Source of the DNA: Clostridiales bacterium
GTDB lineage: Bacteria; Bacillota; Clostridia; Christensenellales; Aristaeellaceae
DNA: 64,000 nucleotides
Assembly: GCA_004556395.1 (NCBI GenBank)
Contig: SFHK01000010.1
Location: forward strand, 1 to 64,000
Reading direction: 5' to 3'
The position numbers and the translations under genes are program-made. Below the pieces are notes generated by a model. The model saw only the letters and a program-made list of their open reading frames with translations. It was not told where the DNA came from and did no database searches. Shown here piece by piece: positions 32,856-41,244 of the stretch. Position 1 is the stretch's first letter. Each line of letters starts with the position of its first letter.

Positions 32856-34154
32856 ATGGCAAAGCTTCATATCGATTTTGACCGCGCGCTCGGCCGCGTG
32901 CGTCCCATGCACGGCGTGGGTCAGCCGCCGCTCACTGGCATTGATAACCGCATGTTTCATTATCTGAAGGAGGCCGGCGTTCCCTATTCCCGTCCTCACG
33001 ACGCGGGCGGCGATTTTGGCGGCGGCGTGTACTGCGATATATCCTGCGTCTTCCCCGATTTCTCGCGCGATCCCGCCGATCCGGACGCGTATTGCTTTGA
33101 ATTCACCGACAACCTGCTGGCGGGACTCGTGGAAAACGGAGTAGAGCCGTTCTACCGCCTTGGCGAAGCAATCGAGAACCACCAGCGGCTGCGGCGCTAT
33201 ACCACCAATCCGCCCGCCGACTACGACAAGTGGGCGCGCGTGTGCGAGGGTGTCATTCGCCATGTAAACGAGGGCTGGGCGAACGGGCACCATTTCGGCA
33301 TCCGCTATTTCGAAATCTGGAACGAGCCGGACAACGACATTCCAAACCGCGACAACCAGATGTGGTCGGGCTCGATGGAGGACTATTTCCGTCTGTACGA
33401 CGTAGCCTCCAAATATCTGAAGGCGCGCTTCCCGAAATTGCAGATCGGCGGCTACGCGGCCTGCGGCTTCTACGCCGAGGCGAACCGGCTGGCGGGTCGA
33501 AGCTTCTCGGATCGCGAGCAGTACTTTGATGATTTCTTCCACGCCTTCCTGAAGTTCGCAGGTGAGAACAAATGCCCGCTGGACTTCTTCTCGTGGCACA
33601 GCTACGCGTCCCCCGCGGACACGGAGAACATGGCGCGCTACTGCCGCCATCACCTCGACGCGGCAGGGTTCGCGAACGTGCCGATGATTATGAACGAATG
33701 GAACCCCTCGATTCACTGCCGCGGATCCGCCTGCGCCGCCGCCGAAGCCGCGGAGATGTTCCTGCGCATGCACCGCGCCGGCGTGGAAGCCTGCATGTAT
33801 TATGACGCGCGCTACGGCGTGTCCGTCTACGGCGGCCTGTTCAACCCGCTCACGGCGAAGCCGTTTTCTACCTATTATTCCTTCGTTGCGTTCAACGCAC
33901 TGTACCGCGCCGGGACGCAGGTTGCCTGCGAAGCCGACGCGCCGCTGATCGCCATGGCCGCGGCGGGCGAAAACGGACAGCGGCTCGCGCTGATCGTGAA
34001 CACGACGAACACGGAAACCGCGCTGACGCTCGAGGGCTGCCCCGCGCCGGTGCGCCTTTCCGTGGTGGAGGACGGCGAAGCCTGTCTCAAGTGGCGGCCG
34101 CTTTCCGACGCCGGCACCATGCCCCCGCACGCCGTCTGGCTGATGGAGTTCTGA
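32856..34154 (+). CDS. GH39-like beta-xylosidase/glycosidase
   Basis: This 432-residue clan GH-A enzyme has the acid/base motif FEIWNEPDN near residue 155 and a nucleophile-type motif MIMNEWNP near residue 280. PMHGVGQPP at the N-terminus and FFSWHSYASP are also family-like. There is no signal peptide, so it acts in the cytoplasm. The start at 32856 follows GAAGGGGG. GH39 members cleave beta-xylosides or iduronides; specificity is not clear. Confidence 0.8.
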   Translation: MAKLHIDFDRALGRVRPMHGVGQPPLTGIDNRMFHYLKEAGVPYSRPHDAGGDFGGGVYCDISCVFPDFSRDPADPDAYCFEFTDNLLAGLVENGVEPFYRLGEAIENHQRLRRYTTNPPADYDKWARVCEGVIRHVNEGWANGHHFGIRYFEIWNEPDNDIPNRDNQMWSGSMEDYFRLYDVASKYLKARFPKLQIGGYAACGFYAEANRLAGRSFSDREQYFDDFFHAFLKFAGENKCPLDFFSWHSYASPADTENMARYCRHHLDAAGFANVPMIMNEWNPSIHCRGSACAAAEAAEMFLRMHRAGVEACMYYDARYGVSVYGGLFNPLTAKPFSTYYSFVAFNALYRAGTQVACEADAPLIAMAAAGENGQRLALIVNTTNTETALTLEGCPAPVRLSVVEDGEACLKWRPLSDAGTMPPHAVWLMEF

Positions 34155-34181
34155 GAAAAGCCTGTTCATTTCACGGAAATA

Positions 34182-34224
34182 CGCGGGGCGGCGGCGTTCC
34201 AACGGGAACAACCGCCGCCCCGCG
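34182..34224 (+). terminator. GC-rich 13-bp hairpin after the GH39-like gene
   Basis: CGCGGGGCGGCGG at 34182-34194 pairs with CCGCCGCCCCGCG at 34212-34224. No T-run follows. It may be a factor-dependent stop or mRNA end-protecting structure. Confidence 0.5.
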
Positions 34225-34247
34225 TCCGTCCAACCTGCGGGAGGTGG

Positions 34248-34625
34248 ATGGAAATGACTGGAAAGGAAACCTGCGCCCGGCTGCGCGAAATTCGAAATGA
34301 AATCGCCGTTCAGAACGGCTTTGAACCCATACCCGACACCTGCACGCATTCGGGAGATTGCCCCGGCACGTGCCCGAAATGCGACGCGGAGCTGAAGGCT
34401 CTATCCGAAAAGCTCGAAGCGCGCGCCAGGCTCAAAAAGCGCGTGGCGCTGGCGGGAATTTCCGTGGGACTGTGCGCCGCGCTGGCGGGCTGCTCCGTGG
34501 AAACGCCCGTCGCCGAATGGCTGGAACGGCTGACGCGGCCGTCCGAGGTTCGGCAGGCAAACGATCCCGGCGAGGCGACCGTGCTGATGGGCGAGGTCGA
34601 CATCAGCGGAGCCTATCAGCCGTGA
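34248..34625 (+). CDS. Small protein with C.GTCP.C motif and hydrophobic segment
   Basis: This 125-residue protein has a helical head, then CTHSGDCPGTCPKCDAEL (four Cys, C-x5-C-x3-C-x2-C), a charged helix, a hydrophobic stretch at about 66-83 ending LAGCS, and an acidic tail. The C-GTCP-C module is found in diverse uncharacterised proteins and could bind metal. The LAGC resembles a lipobox but is internal, so it may be a membrane anchor. The gene is preceded by GGGAGGTGG and overlaps the radical SAM gene by four bases, so the products are probably linked. Confidence 0.7.
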   Translation: MEMTGKETCARLREIRNEIAVQNGFEPIPDTCTHSGDCPGTCPKCDAELKALSEKLEARARLKKRVALAGISVGLCAALAGCSVETPVAEWLERLTRPSEVRQANDPGEATVLMGEVDISGAYQP

Positions 34626-35233
34626 GCGCGCTTCTGCCCGTATACGCGCTGTGCCGCCATCGCATCGATCATGACGGCGGCGGCGTGGTGACGCTGGTCG
34701 GTGTAAGCGGCTGTCCGCTGAACTGCCGCTGGTGTCTCAACCCCGAAGCCCGCGACGGCGCGGCCGCCGCAAGGCTCTATACCCCGGAAGCGCTGTATGA
34801 CGCGCTGGCCGTCGACGATCTGTACTTTCAGGCGACGAACGGCGGCGTGACCTTTGGCGGCGGCGAGCCGCTGATGCACGCCGACTTCCTCCGCGCCTTC
34901 ATCTGGCTGGTCAACGGCCGCTGGAAGGTGCGCGCCGAAACGTCCCTGCACGTGCCGCCGGAAAATGCGGTGCTGCCGCTGGACGAATATATCGTAGACA
35001 TAAAGGATATGAATCCCGCCATCTATCACGCCTACACCGGCGGGAACGCCGCGCTCGCGCGTGAAAACCTCGCCGCCGTCCTGCGCGCCGGAAGCACCGA
35101 CCGCGTTCTCGCGCGCGTGCCGCTCATTCCGGATTATAACACGGAAGGCGACGTGCAGAAGAGCGTCGAAGCCCTACGCGCTATGGGCGTGACGCGCGTC
35201 GACCCGTTCCGCTATCTTCGAAAGGAAGCCTGA
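34622..35233 (+). CDS. Radical SAM enzyme, glycyl-radical-activase-like, short form
   Basis: A GTG start at 34622 overlaps the previous stop (GTGA). The 203-residue protein has the radical SAM cluster motif CPLNCRWC (C-x3-C-x2-C) near residue 35 and GGGEPLMHADF, as in pyruvate formate-lyase activating enzymes. YIVDIKDMNPAIY and ARVPLIPDYN are also activase-like. It is shorter than usual activases and has no extra ferredoxin domain. No glycyl radical enzyme lies nearby; the next gene is a small secreted repeat protein, so a peptide or protein substrate is possible. Confidence 0.85.
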   Translation: MSALLPVYALCRHRIDHDGGGVVTLVGVSGCPLNCRWCLNPEARDGAAAARLYTPEALYDALAVDDLYFQATNGGVTFGGGEPLMHADFLRAFIWLVNGRWKVRAETSLHVPPENAVLPLDEYIVDIKDMNPAIYHAYTGGNAALARENLAAVLRAGSTDRVLARVPLIPDYNTEGDVQKSVEALRAMGVTRVDPFRYLRKEA

Positions 35234-35240
35234 TTTTCCC

Positions 35241-35630
35241 ATGAAACTGCTTCTTATCGCGCTGTCCATGCTGTTCGTGCTCCCCGCGTCTGTCTCCTCC
35301 GTCGGCTTTATCGGCGGCGCGGACGGGCCGATGGAGGTTTTCGTCACCACCCCTGACACAGCCAATACAAACATTGCCATCATCGGCGGCGCGGACGGCC
35401 CGACGGAAGTTTTCGTCACCACCCCCGACACGGTCGATACAAACATTGCCATCATCGGTGGCGCGGATGGCCCGACGGACGTTTTCGCCGTCAGTCCGGA
35501 CGAGGCCGACGCGCTGACCGTCATCGGCGGCGCGGATGGGCCGACCGCCGTGTTCATAAGCGGCTCACCCCGTCTCCTGCCCGCCCTGTGCGGATTCCTT
35601 GGCATCCTCTTTGCAAACGCCGGCCGCTGA
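35241..35630 (+). CDS. Secreted small protein with four IGGADGP repeats
   Basis: This 129-residue protein has a signal peptide (MKLLLIALSMLFVLPASVSS). Four tandem repeats begin at residues 24, 48, 72 and 95, each IGGADGP(T/M)xVF followed by a Thr/Asp/Pro-rich spacer. A hydrophobic C-terminus (LLPALCGFLGILFA) follows. The first two DNA repeat units are 72 bases each and nearly identical, so duplication is recent. The motif occurs in the beta subunit of sodium-pumping decarboxylases, but those are large membrane proteins. The gene lies seven bases after the radical SAM gene and is followed by a terminator. Confidence 0.8.
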   Translation: MKLLLIALSMLFVLPASVSSVGFIGGADGPMEVFVTTPDTANTNIAIIGGADGPTEVFVTTPDTVDTNIAIIGGADGPTDVFAVSPDEADALTVIGGADGPTAVFISGSPRLLPALCGFLGILFANAGR

Positions 35631-35633
35631 ATC

Positions 35634-35665
35634 GCGCCGGCGTATTGCGTCGGCGCTCTTTTTTT
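35634..35665 (+). terminator. Intrinsic terminator after the repeat-protein gene
   Basis: GCGCCGGCG at 35634-35642 pairs with CGTCGGCGC at 35648-35656 (one G-T pair), loop TATTG, followed by TCTTTTTTT. Confidence 0.9.
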
Positions 35666-35673
35666 GCTATAAT
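35645..35673 (+). promoter_or_regulatory. Promoter overlapping the terminator
   Basis: TTGCGT at 35645-35650 lies in the loop and stem of the terminator. TATAAT at 35668-35673, with TGC before it (extended -10), is 17 bases on. It would drive the DNA glycosylase gene and those that follow. Confidence 0.7.
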
Positions 35674-35741
35674 AATACCGGAACACGAACGTGGGAGGCG
35701 ACCGGCTTGCGAACTCGAACGAGCGTGCCGCCGGTTTTCTG

Positions 35742-36230
35742 ATGGCGCGCATCTACGGCTTCCCGCCGGTAGCGGACGCGAACAGCCGCGTGCTGATTCT
35801 GGGCAGCATGCCCAGCGTGAAATCACTGGAGGACGGGTTTTACTACGGTCATCCGCGCAACGCCTTCTGGCGCGTGCTGGCCGACGTGTTCGCCGAGCCG
35901 CTTCCGGAGGACATTCCCGCGAAGAAGCGGCTGCTCCTGCGCCACGGTCTCGCGCTATGGGATGTGATCGTCTCGTGCGAACGGGACGGCTCGCTGGACA
36001 GCGCCATTCGCCGCGAGGAACTCAACGACTTCGCCGCCTTCTTCGCCGCGCATCCGAGCATCCACGCGGTGCTGGTGAACGGCGGTCTGGCGGCACAGAA
36101 ATTCAAACCCGCGCTGGCGGAGGGGCGGCCGATTGTGCGCCTGCCGTCCACCAGCCCGGCGTACACGCTTCCCTACGACAAAAAGCGGGCCGCATGGCGG
36201 TCTGCGCTTATGCGATTTTTGGAGGACTGA
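35742..36230 (+). CDS. Hypoxanthine/uracil DNA glycosylase (Mug-like family)
   Basis: This 162-residue protein removes deaminated bases (hypoxanthine or uracil) from DNA. VLILGSMPSVKSLEDGFYYGHPRNAFWRVL carries the family motif 1 (parts LILGSMPS and YYGHPRNAFW), and LPSTSPAYTLPY is motif 2. The start is placed at ATG 35742, which gives the usual N-terminus (ARIYGFPPVAD). It has no ribosome site; an in-frame GTG at 35691 is the alternative. Two bases separate it from the next gene. Confidence 0.85.
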   Translation: MARIYGFPPVADANSRVLILGSMPSVKSLEDGFYYGHPRNAFWRVLADVFAEPLPEDIPAKKRLLLRHGLALWDVIVSCERDGSLDSAIRREELNDFAAFFAAHPSIHAVLVNGGLAAQKFKPALAEGRPIVRLPSTSPAYTLPYDKKRAAWRSALMRFLED

Positions 36231-36232
36231 CC

Positions 36233-37537
36233 ATGTCTGTGATTGATCTTCTTATAAAAAAGCGCTTCGGCGGCGAGCTGACGCACGAGGAAATCCGCGA
36301 ATTCGTGCGCGGCGTGACCGACGGCTCCGTGGCCGACTATCAGGCCAGCGCAATGCTGATGGCTATCTGCATCAATGGCATGACGGCGGAGGAAACGCTG
36401 AACCTGACGATGGAAATGGCCGTCTCCGGCGACACGCTCGACCTGAGCGCCATTCGCGGCGTGAAGGCGGACAAGCATTCCACCGGCGGCGTGGGCGACA
36501 CGACCAGTCTCGTTCTGGTGCCTCTGGTCGCGGCCTGCGGCGTGAAGGTGGCCAAAATGTCCGGCCGCGGGCTGGGCTTCACCGGCGGCACGCTCGACAA
36601 GCTGGAATCGGTACCGGGGCTGTCCGTGAGCATGGACACAGAGCGCTTCATTGAAACCGTAAACAAGCACGGTCTTGCGATCATCGGCCAGACGAAATCC
36701 CTCGCTCCGGCGGACAAGGTGCTCTACGCCCTGCGCGACGTGACCGGCACGGTGGACTGCCTGCCGCTGGTGGTCTCCTCCATCCTGTCCAAAAAGATTG
36801 CCGCGGGCGCGGACGTGATCGTGCTGGACGTGAAGACCGGCAGCGGCGCGATCATGCCTACCTATGAAAAATCGCTCGAGCTGGCGCGCACGATGGTGGA
36901 CATCGGCAACCGAACCGGCCGCAAATTCGCCGCGCTGGTGACCGACATGAACCAGCCGCTGGGCAACTACGTCGGCAACGCGCTGGAGGTATACGAGGCC
37001 ATTGAAATCCTCTCCGGCCGCGCCGAGGGCGACCTGAAAACCGTTTCCCTCATGCTGGGCGCACACATTCTGCGTCTGGCCGGCGTCGTGTCCACGGTGG
37101 ACGAGGGCGTTCGCATGCTGGAGGAAAAAATCCGCAGCGGCGAGGGGCTCAAAAAGCTGTCCGAGCTGTTCGCCTGCGAAGGCGGCGACCCGCGCGTACC
37201 CTACGAGCCCGATCGTCTGCCGAAGGCGCCGAAGCAGATCGACCTGTTTTCCGACGCGGACGGTTACGTGGCCGGCATTCACACCGACAAAATCGGTTAC
37301 GCCGCCAAGGCGCTGGGCGCGGGACGCGAGCGCAAGGAGGACAAAATCGACCTGTCCGTGGGCATCGTGATGAAAAAACGGCTGGGCGACCGCGTAAAGA
37401 AGGGCGAGCCGCTGCTCACCATGCACGTTTCGGAGATTTCGGATGTTCCCCGCGCCGAAGCGCTGGCGCGCGAAGCGTTCCGCTTCACGGATACAAAGCC
37501 CGAAACGCCGGAACTGATTCGCGGCGTCGTCGAATGA
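36233..37537 (+). CDS. pdp: Pyrimidine-nucleoside phosphorylase
   Basis: Splits uridine and thymidine with phosphate to base and pentose 1-phosphate. The 434-residue protein has KADKHSTGGVGDTTSL (family signature and phosphate loop), KMSGRGLGFTGGTLDKLE, DVKTGSGAIM and a C-terminal domain. The start at 36233 follows GGAGG. It is likely co-transcribed with the glycosylase before and the membrane protein after (ATGA overlap). Confidence 0.95.
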   Translation: MSVIDLLIKKRFGGELTHEEIREFVRGVTDGSVADYQASAMLMAICINGMTAEETLNLTMEMAVSGDTLDLSAIRGVKADKHSTGGVGDTTSLVLVPLVAACGVKVAKMSGRGLGFTGGTLDKLESVPGLSVSMDTERFIETVNKHGLAIIGQTKSLAPADKVLYALRDVTGTVDCLPLVVSSILSKKIAAGADVIVLDVKTGSGAIMPTYEKSLELARTMVDIGNRTGRKFAALVTDMNQPLGNYVGNALEVYEAIEILSGRAEGDLKTVSLMLGAHILRLAGVVSTVDEGVRMLEEKIRSGEGLKKLSELFACEGGDPRVPYEPDRLPKAPKQIDLFSDADGYVAGIHTDKIGYAAKALGAGRERKEDKIDLSVGIVMKKRLGDRVKKGEPLLTMHVSEISDVPRAEALAREAFRFTDTKPETPELIRGVVE

Positions 37538-38643
37538 AACGCAAACCAACCGTTTCGGTCTCCAAAATGCCGGAACCTGAAACGCAAAACGAATCCCGAC
37601 ACGCGAAGCGCAGCATGCGGAACATCTTCCGTCGCAGGGAGAACGCGCGCGCCGCGGCTTCCGAGGATTTGGAACGCGAAGCGCAAACCGCTGACCTTTC
37701 TCTGCTGTGCGAGAAAGGTCGACCGACGCGCGAAACGCAAGCTGTCGGAGGTGCTCTTCAGAAGCGGAACAGAAGACGCGCACTGATCGCCGCGCTGGTC
37801 TCTCTTGTGCTGCTGATCGGCGGCACGGTCGGCTTTTCGGCGCTGGTTTCCCGGCTGAACGCCGTCTCGATCCTGTCCGCGAACGCGGGCAGCTTCGCGC
37901 TGGGGCTGGCGCTCACGCTGGCCTGCGCGGCGCTGATTGCGCTTCTGCCGTCCTCCCGGACGCGCTCCGAGGTTTCTTCGGAGTCGACAGACGAACCGAA
38001 GCCCGGCTGCGCGGCTTCGAAGCTGGCTTCTTTCCTTCGAAAGCCGCTCCTGTGGGCGCCGATTTTTGGCGCGCTGGCCGCGGGGGCGGAAATCGGGCTG
38101 TTTTTACTGACGGGCAGCGCCCGCGTATCGCATGGGCGGACAGGAACGTCCGCCGGCGGCGTATGGCTGGCGCTGTGGCTCGACGCGGGTCTGGCGCTGT
38201 ATCCGGCGCTATGGATCTGCGGCGTTCTGCCGCGGTTTGAATCCGTACGCGCTCCGCGCCTACGGCGCTGGTTCCCGCCTATCGGCGCGGCGCTGGAAGC
38301 AGGCTGGCTCCTGTACGCGCGCGGCTGCACGGCGTGGATGTTTATCTTGAACGCGCTCCTGCTGGGCGGGCTTTTGTACGCCTTCGCCGGACGAGCGCGC
38401 GCGTGGCTTCCGGCCGCGGCGGGCGTGTTTGCCTTTTCCGCCGCGGCGCGCCTGTTCGGCGAAGCCGCGCCCGTGTATCCGGTGTCTGAGCCGTTTCTGA
38501 CCGGTGCCGAAGCCGGAGGGCTGTTCGGCTCGCCGGTGCTGACCGTTTTTCTGCTGTTTTGGGGTCTGACCGTCCTGACGAAGCGCGTGCATTCGCGCGA
38601 TATACCGAATGATCCCACGGAATTGGGAGGTGGAATGCAATGA
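37534..38643 (+). CDS. Multi-pass membrane protein of unknown function with low-complexity head
   Basis: The ATG at 37534 overlaps the pdp stop. The first 80 residues of this 369-residue protein are charged and low in complexity. They are encoded by DNA with repeated ACGCGAAGCGCA-like words and a perfect 10-bp inverted repeat (37693-37702 and 37711-37720). Eight or so hydrophobic segments follow (from about residue 83). I do not recognise a family. The true start could be further in, for example the Met at residue 28. It overlaps the lipid kinase gene by four bases. Confidence 0.65.
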   Translation: MKRKPTVSVSKMPEPETQNESRHAKRSMRNIFRRRENARAAASEDLEREAQTADLSLLCEKGRPTRETQAVGGALQKRNRRRALIAALVSLVLLIGGTVGFSALVSRLNAVSILSANAGSFALGLALTLACAALIALLPSSRTRSEVSSESTDEPKPGCAASKLASFLRKPLLWAPIFGALAAGAEIGLFLLTGSARVSHGRTGTSAGGVWLALWLDAGLALYPALWICGVLPRFESVRAPRLRRWFPPIGAALEAGWLLYARGCTAWMFILNALLLGGLLYAFAGRARAWLPAAAGVFAFSAAARLFGEAAPVYPVSEPFLTGAEAGGLFGSPVLTVFLLFWGLTVLTKRVHSRDIPNDPTELGGGMQ

Positions 38644-39554
38644 ATACCAAACGCATGCTTTTTATCATAAATCCCTGCGCCGGGCAGCGCCGCGTCGCGC
38701 GCAAGCTAGCCGACATTCTTCAGCGCTTCTGCGCGGGCGGCATGGTGCCGACGGTGCTGACGACGGAATACGCCGGGCACGCCCGCAAGCTCGTTCAGCA
38801 ATACGCCGGGCAGCATGACATCGTGGTCTGCGCGGGCGGCGACGGCACGCTGAACGAAACGGTGGCCGGGCTTCTGGAATCCGGCGCGGACATTCCCATC
38901 GGCTACCTGCCCTGCGGCACGACGAACGACCTCGCCTCCACGCTGGGGCTCTCCCGCGACCTCGATCAGGCCGCGCAGGACATTCTGGACGGCCAGCCGC
39001 GCATGCTCGACATTGGCAGCTTCAACGGCCGCAACTTCGTGTACACCGCGTCGTTCGGCGCGTTCACCAGCGTTTCCTACGCCACGCCGCAGCCGATCAA
39101 GAACGTGCTGGGCCACTTGGCGTACCTGCTCGAGGGCGTGAAGAACCTCGGGCAGCTTCAGCCGGTGTACGCCGACGTACATACCGACAGCGGAGACTAT
39201 TCCGGCGATTTCCTGTTCGGCTCCGTCAGCAACACCACGTCGCTGGCCGGAATTCTGACGCTGGACAAGAGCCTTGTGCAGCTGGACGACGGCCGGTTCG
39301 AGCTTCTGCTCGTGGACATGCCGCGCAACGCCATTGAGTTCAGTCAGCTGCTGATCAACGTGGCGCAGCGGAAATTCGAGGGGCTTCTGCACCTGTCAAC
39401 CGCCAGCGCCATCGAAATCAACACCCGCGAAAATGTGGACTGGACGCTGGACGGTGAGGACGGCCGCGGCGGCACGCATTTTGACATTCGCAACTTAGGC
39501 GGCGCGGTGCGCATCATCACCAATCAGCCGCTGGTTTCCGAGGGAGAAAACTGA
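38640..39554 (+). CDS. Diacylglycerol/lipid kinase family protein (YegS/DagK-like)
   Basis: This 304-residue protein has INPCAGQRR at the N-terminus, VVCAGGDGTLNETVAGL (nucleotide site GGDGT) and PCGTTNDLASTLGL, all diagnostic of the lipid kinase family. It phosphorylates diacylglycerol or a related lipid. Its ATG overlaps the stop of the membrane protein gene before it. Confidence 0.9.
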   Translation: MNTKRMLFIINPCAGQRRVARKLADILQRFCAGGMVPTVLTTEYAGHARKLVQQYAGQHDIVVCAGGDGTLNETVAGLLESGADIPIGYLPCGTTNDLASTLGLSRDLDQAAQDILDGQPRMLDIGSFNGRNFVYTASFGAFTSVSYATPQPIKNVLGHLAYLLEGVKNLGQLQPVYADVHTDSGDYSGDFLFGSVSNTTSLAGILTLDKSLVQLDDGRFELLLVDMPRNAIEFSQLLINVAQRKFEGLLHLSTASAIEINTRENVDWTLDGEDGRGGTHFDIRNLGGAVRIITNQPLVSEGEN

Positions 39555-39593
39555 GCCGTTCCCCGAAACGGCCAAAGAAGGCAGGAAAGCACC

Positions 39594-40331
39594 ATGGAAA
39601 ACGAAAAAGGCGTACGCCTGAACAAGTATCTGGCGGACGCGGGCAAGTGCTCGCGCCGCGAGGCCGACCGCTGGATTGAGGAGGGCCGCGTCTGGATCGA
39701 CGGGCGGCGCGGAACGCTGGGCGACCGCGTGCTGCCCGGCATGAAGGTAACCATCGCGGGCGACCGCGTGAAGCGCCAGTCGAAGCCCGTGTACATCGCG
39801 CTGAACAAGCCCGTGGGCATCGTGTGCACCTGCGACCCGAACGAGCCGAACAACGTGGTTTCCTTCATCGACCACGACCGGCGCATCTACCCCATCGGCC
39901 GTCTGGACAAGGACAGCGAGGGGCTTCTGCTGCTGACCAGCGACGGCAACATCGTGAACCGCATCCTCCGCGCCGCGGGACGGCACGAGAAGGAATATCA
40001 GGTGACGGTCGACCGCCCCGTCACGCCGGAGTTCATCCGCGAGATGGAATCGGGCGTAAAGATTCTGGGCACGACGACGCTTCCCTGCCAACTGAAGAAA
40101 ACCGGCGAGCGCGCCTTCACAATCGTGCTGACGCAGGGGCTGAACCGGCAGATTCGCCGCATGTGCGAAGCGCTCGGCTACCGCGTAAAGACGCTCAGGC
40201 GCGTGCGCATCATGAACATCCGACTGGGAATTTTGAAGCCGGGCCAGTGGCGCAACCTCGCGCCCACCGAGCTGAGCGAGCTGTTCCGTCAGCTGGACCG
40301 CGCCGATGAGGAAAGGAACGAACGAGCATGA
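39594..40331 (+). CDS. RsuA/RluF-family rRNA pseudouridine synthase
   Basis: This 245-residue enzyme has an S4 RNA-binding domain (LNKYLADAGKCSRREADRWI) and a catalytic domain with GRLDKDSEGLLLLTSDG, which holds the catalytic Asp, and LTQGLNRQIRRMCEALGY. The pattern is closest to RluF. The ribosome site is AGGAAAG. It overlaps the next gene by four bases. Confidence 0.9.
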   Translation: MENEKGVRLNKYLADAGKCSRREADRWIEEGRVWIDGRRGTLGDRVLPGMKVTIAGDRVKRQSKPVYIALNKPVGIVCTCDPNEPNNVVSFIDHDRRIYPIGRLDKDSEGLLLLTSDGNIVNRILRAAGRHEKEYQVTVDRPVTPEFIREMESGVKILGTTTLPCQLKKTGERAFTIVLTQGLNRQIRRMCEALGYRVKTLRRVRIMNIRLGILKPGQWRNLAPTELSELFRQLDRADEERNERA

Positions 40332-41059
40332 ATGTCATGGAACGCCTTCGCAATCGCCACAATTCCTTCCGCAGCGAGCGCCCCGTCGTGCTGGGCTTTC
40401 TGGGCGACAGCGTGACGCACGGCTGCTTCGAGGTCTTTATCAACGAAGCCGGCAAGGTCGACACCGCGTGCGAAGCCAGCAGCGCCTACCCGGCGCTGGT
40501 CGCGCATGAGCTGGGGCGCATGTTCCCCTTCGCGCAGCCCGCGGTGATCAACGCCGGCGTGTCCGGCGACAACGCCGTCGGCGGACACAGCCGCCTTGCG
40601 CGCGACGTGCTTTTCGCCAGGCCCGATCTGGTTTTCGTCAACTTCGGTCTGAACGATTCCATGAACCCCGACGTGGAGGACGGCCTGCGCCGCTACCGCG
40701 AAGCCATGAAGGGCATCTTCGAGGATGTGCGCAGCAGCGGCGCGGAATGCGTGCTGGTAACGCCCAACCACATGTGCGGCTACGTTTCCCATCGCCTTGA
40801 GAACGACACCCTGCGGGACATCGCCAGGGACGCCGCCCGCGTGCAGAACGAGGGCATCCTGCGCCGCTATGTGGACGCGGCCCGCGAGGAAGCCCGCGCG
40901 CAGGGCGTGCCGGTCGCCGATACCTACCGCGTGTGGGACGCGCTTGCCGCCGCGGGCGTCGACACCACCGAGATGCTCGCCAACAGCATCAACCATCCCT
41001 CCCGCGAAGCGCATCGGCTTTTCGTGAACGAGATTCTTCGCGTGCTGCTGGAAGTATAA
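40328..41059 (+). CDS. SGNH/GDSL-family esterase
   Basis: This 243-residue protein has block I FLGDSVTHG (nucleophilic Ser), block II NAGVSGD, block III FGLNDS and C-terminal INHPSREAHR carrying the Asp/His-type pair. There is no signal peptide, so it is cytoplasmic and probably deacylates a sugar or similar. It is the last gene of the operon, followed by a 19-bp inverted repeat. Confidence 0.85.
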   Translation: MNVMERLRNRHNSFRSERPVVLGFLGDSVTHGCFEVFINEAGKVDTACEASSAYPALVAHELGRMFPFAQPAVINAGVSGDNAVGGHSRLARDVLFARPDLVFVNFGLNDSMNPDVEDGLRRYREAMKGIFEDVRSSGAECVLVTPNHMCGYVSHRLENDTLRDIARDAARVQNEGILRRYVDAAREEARAQGVPVADTYRVWDALAAAGVDTTEMLANSINHPSREAHRLFVNEILRVLLEV

Positions 41060-41067
41060 ACCACGCT

Positions 41068-41128
41068 GATAAAACAAACCGAAGTCCGTTTTATCTCATC
41101 GCAGTAACAGACTTCGGTTTGTTTTATC
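41068..41128 (+). terminator. 19-bp perfect inverted repeat acting as terminator
   Basis: GATAAAACAAACCGAAGTC at 41068-41086 is perfectly complementary to 41110-41128. T-rich sequence follows (CATTTTTGTTTT). A third degenerate copy of the arm lies at about 41153-41172 (CGGTCTGTTTTTTTATC). Confidence 0.8.
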
Positions 41129-41185
41129 TGCATTTTTGTTTTAAATACAAACTCCGGTCTGTTTTTTTATCTCGCGGAAACTGCC

Positions 41186-41214
41186 TTTACAGCTTTCCGG
41201 AAATCCGCTATAAT
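41186..41214 (+). promoter_or_regulatory. Promoter of the six-helix membrane protein gene
   Basis: TTTACA at 41186-41191 and TATAAT at 41209-41214 are spaced by 17 bases, 30 bases before the start codon. Confidence 0.85.
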
Positions 41215-41244
41215 AAAACAAACAACGCGCGTCGGAGGGATTTC

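Noticed and set aside
35241-35630. Sodium-pump decarboxylase beta subunit fragment
   Set aside because: Only the IGGADGPT motif is shared; the signal peptide, tandem repeats and small size show a separate protein.
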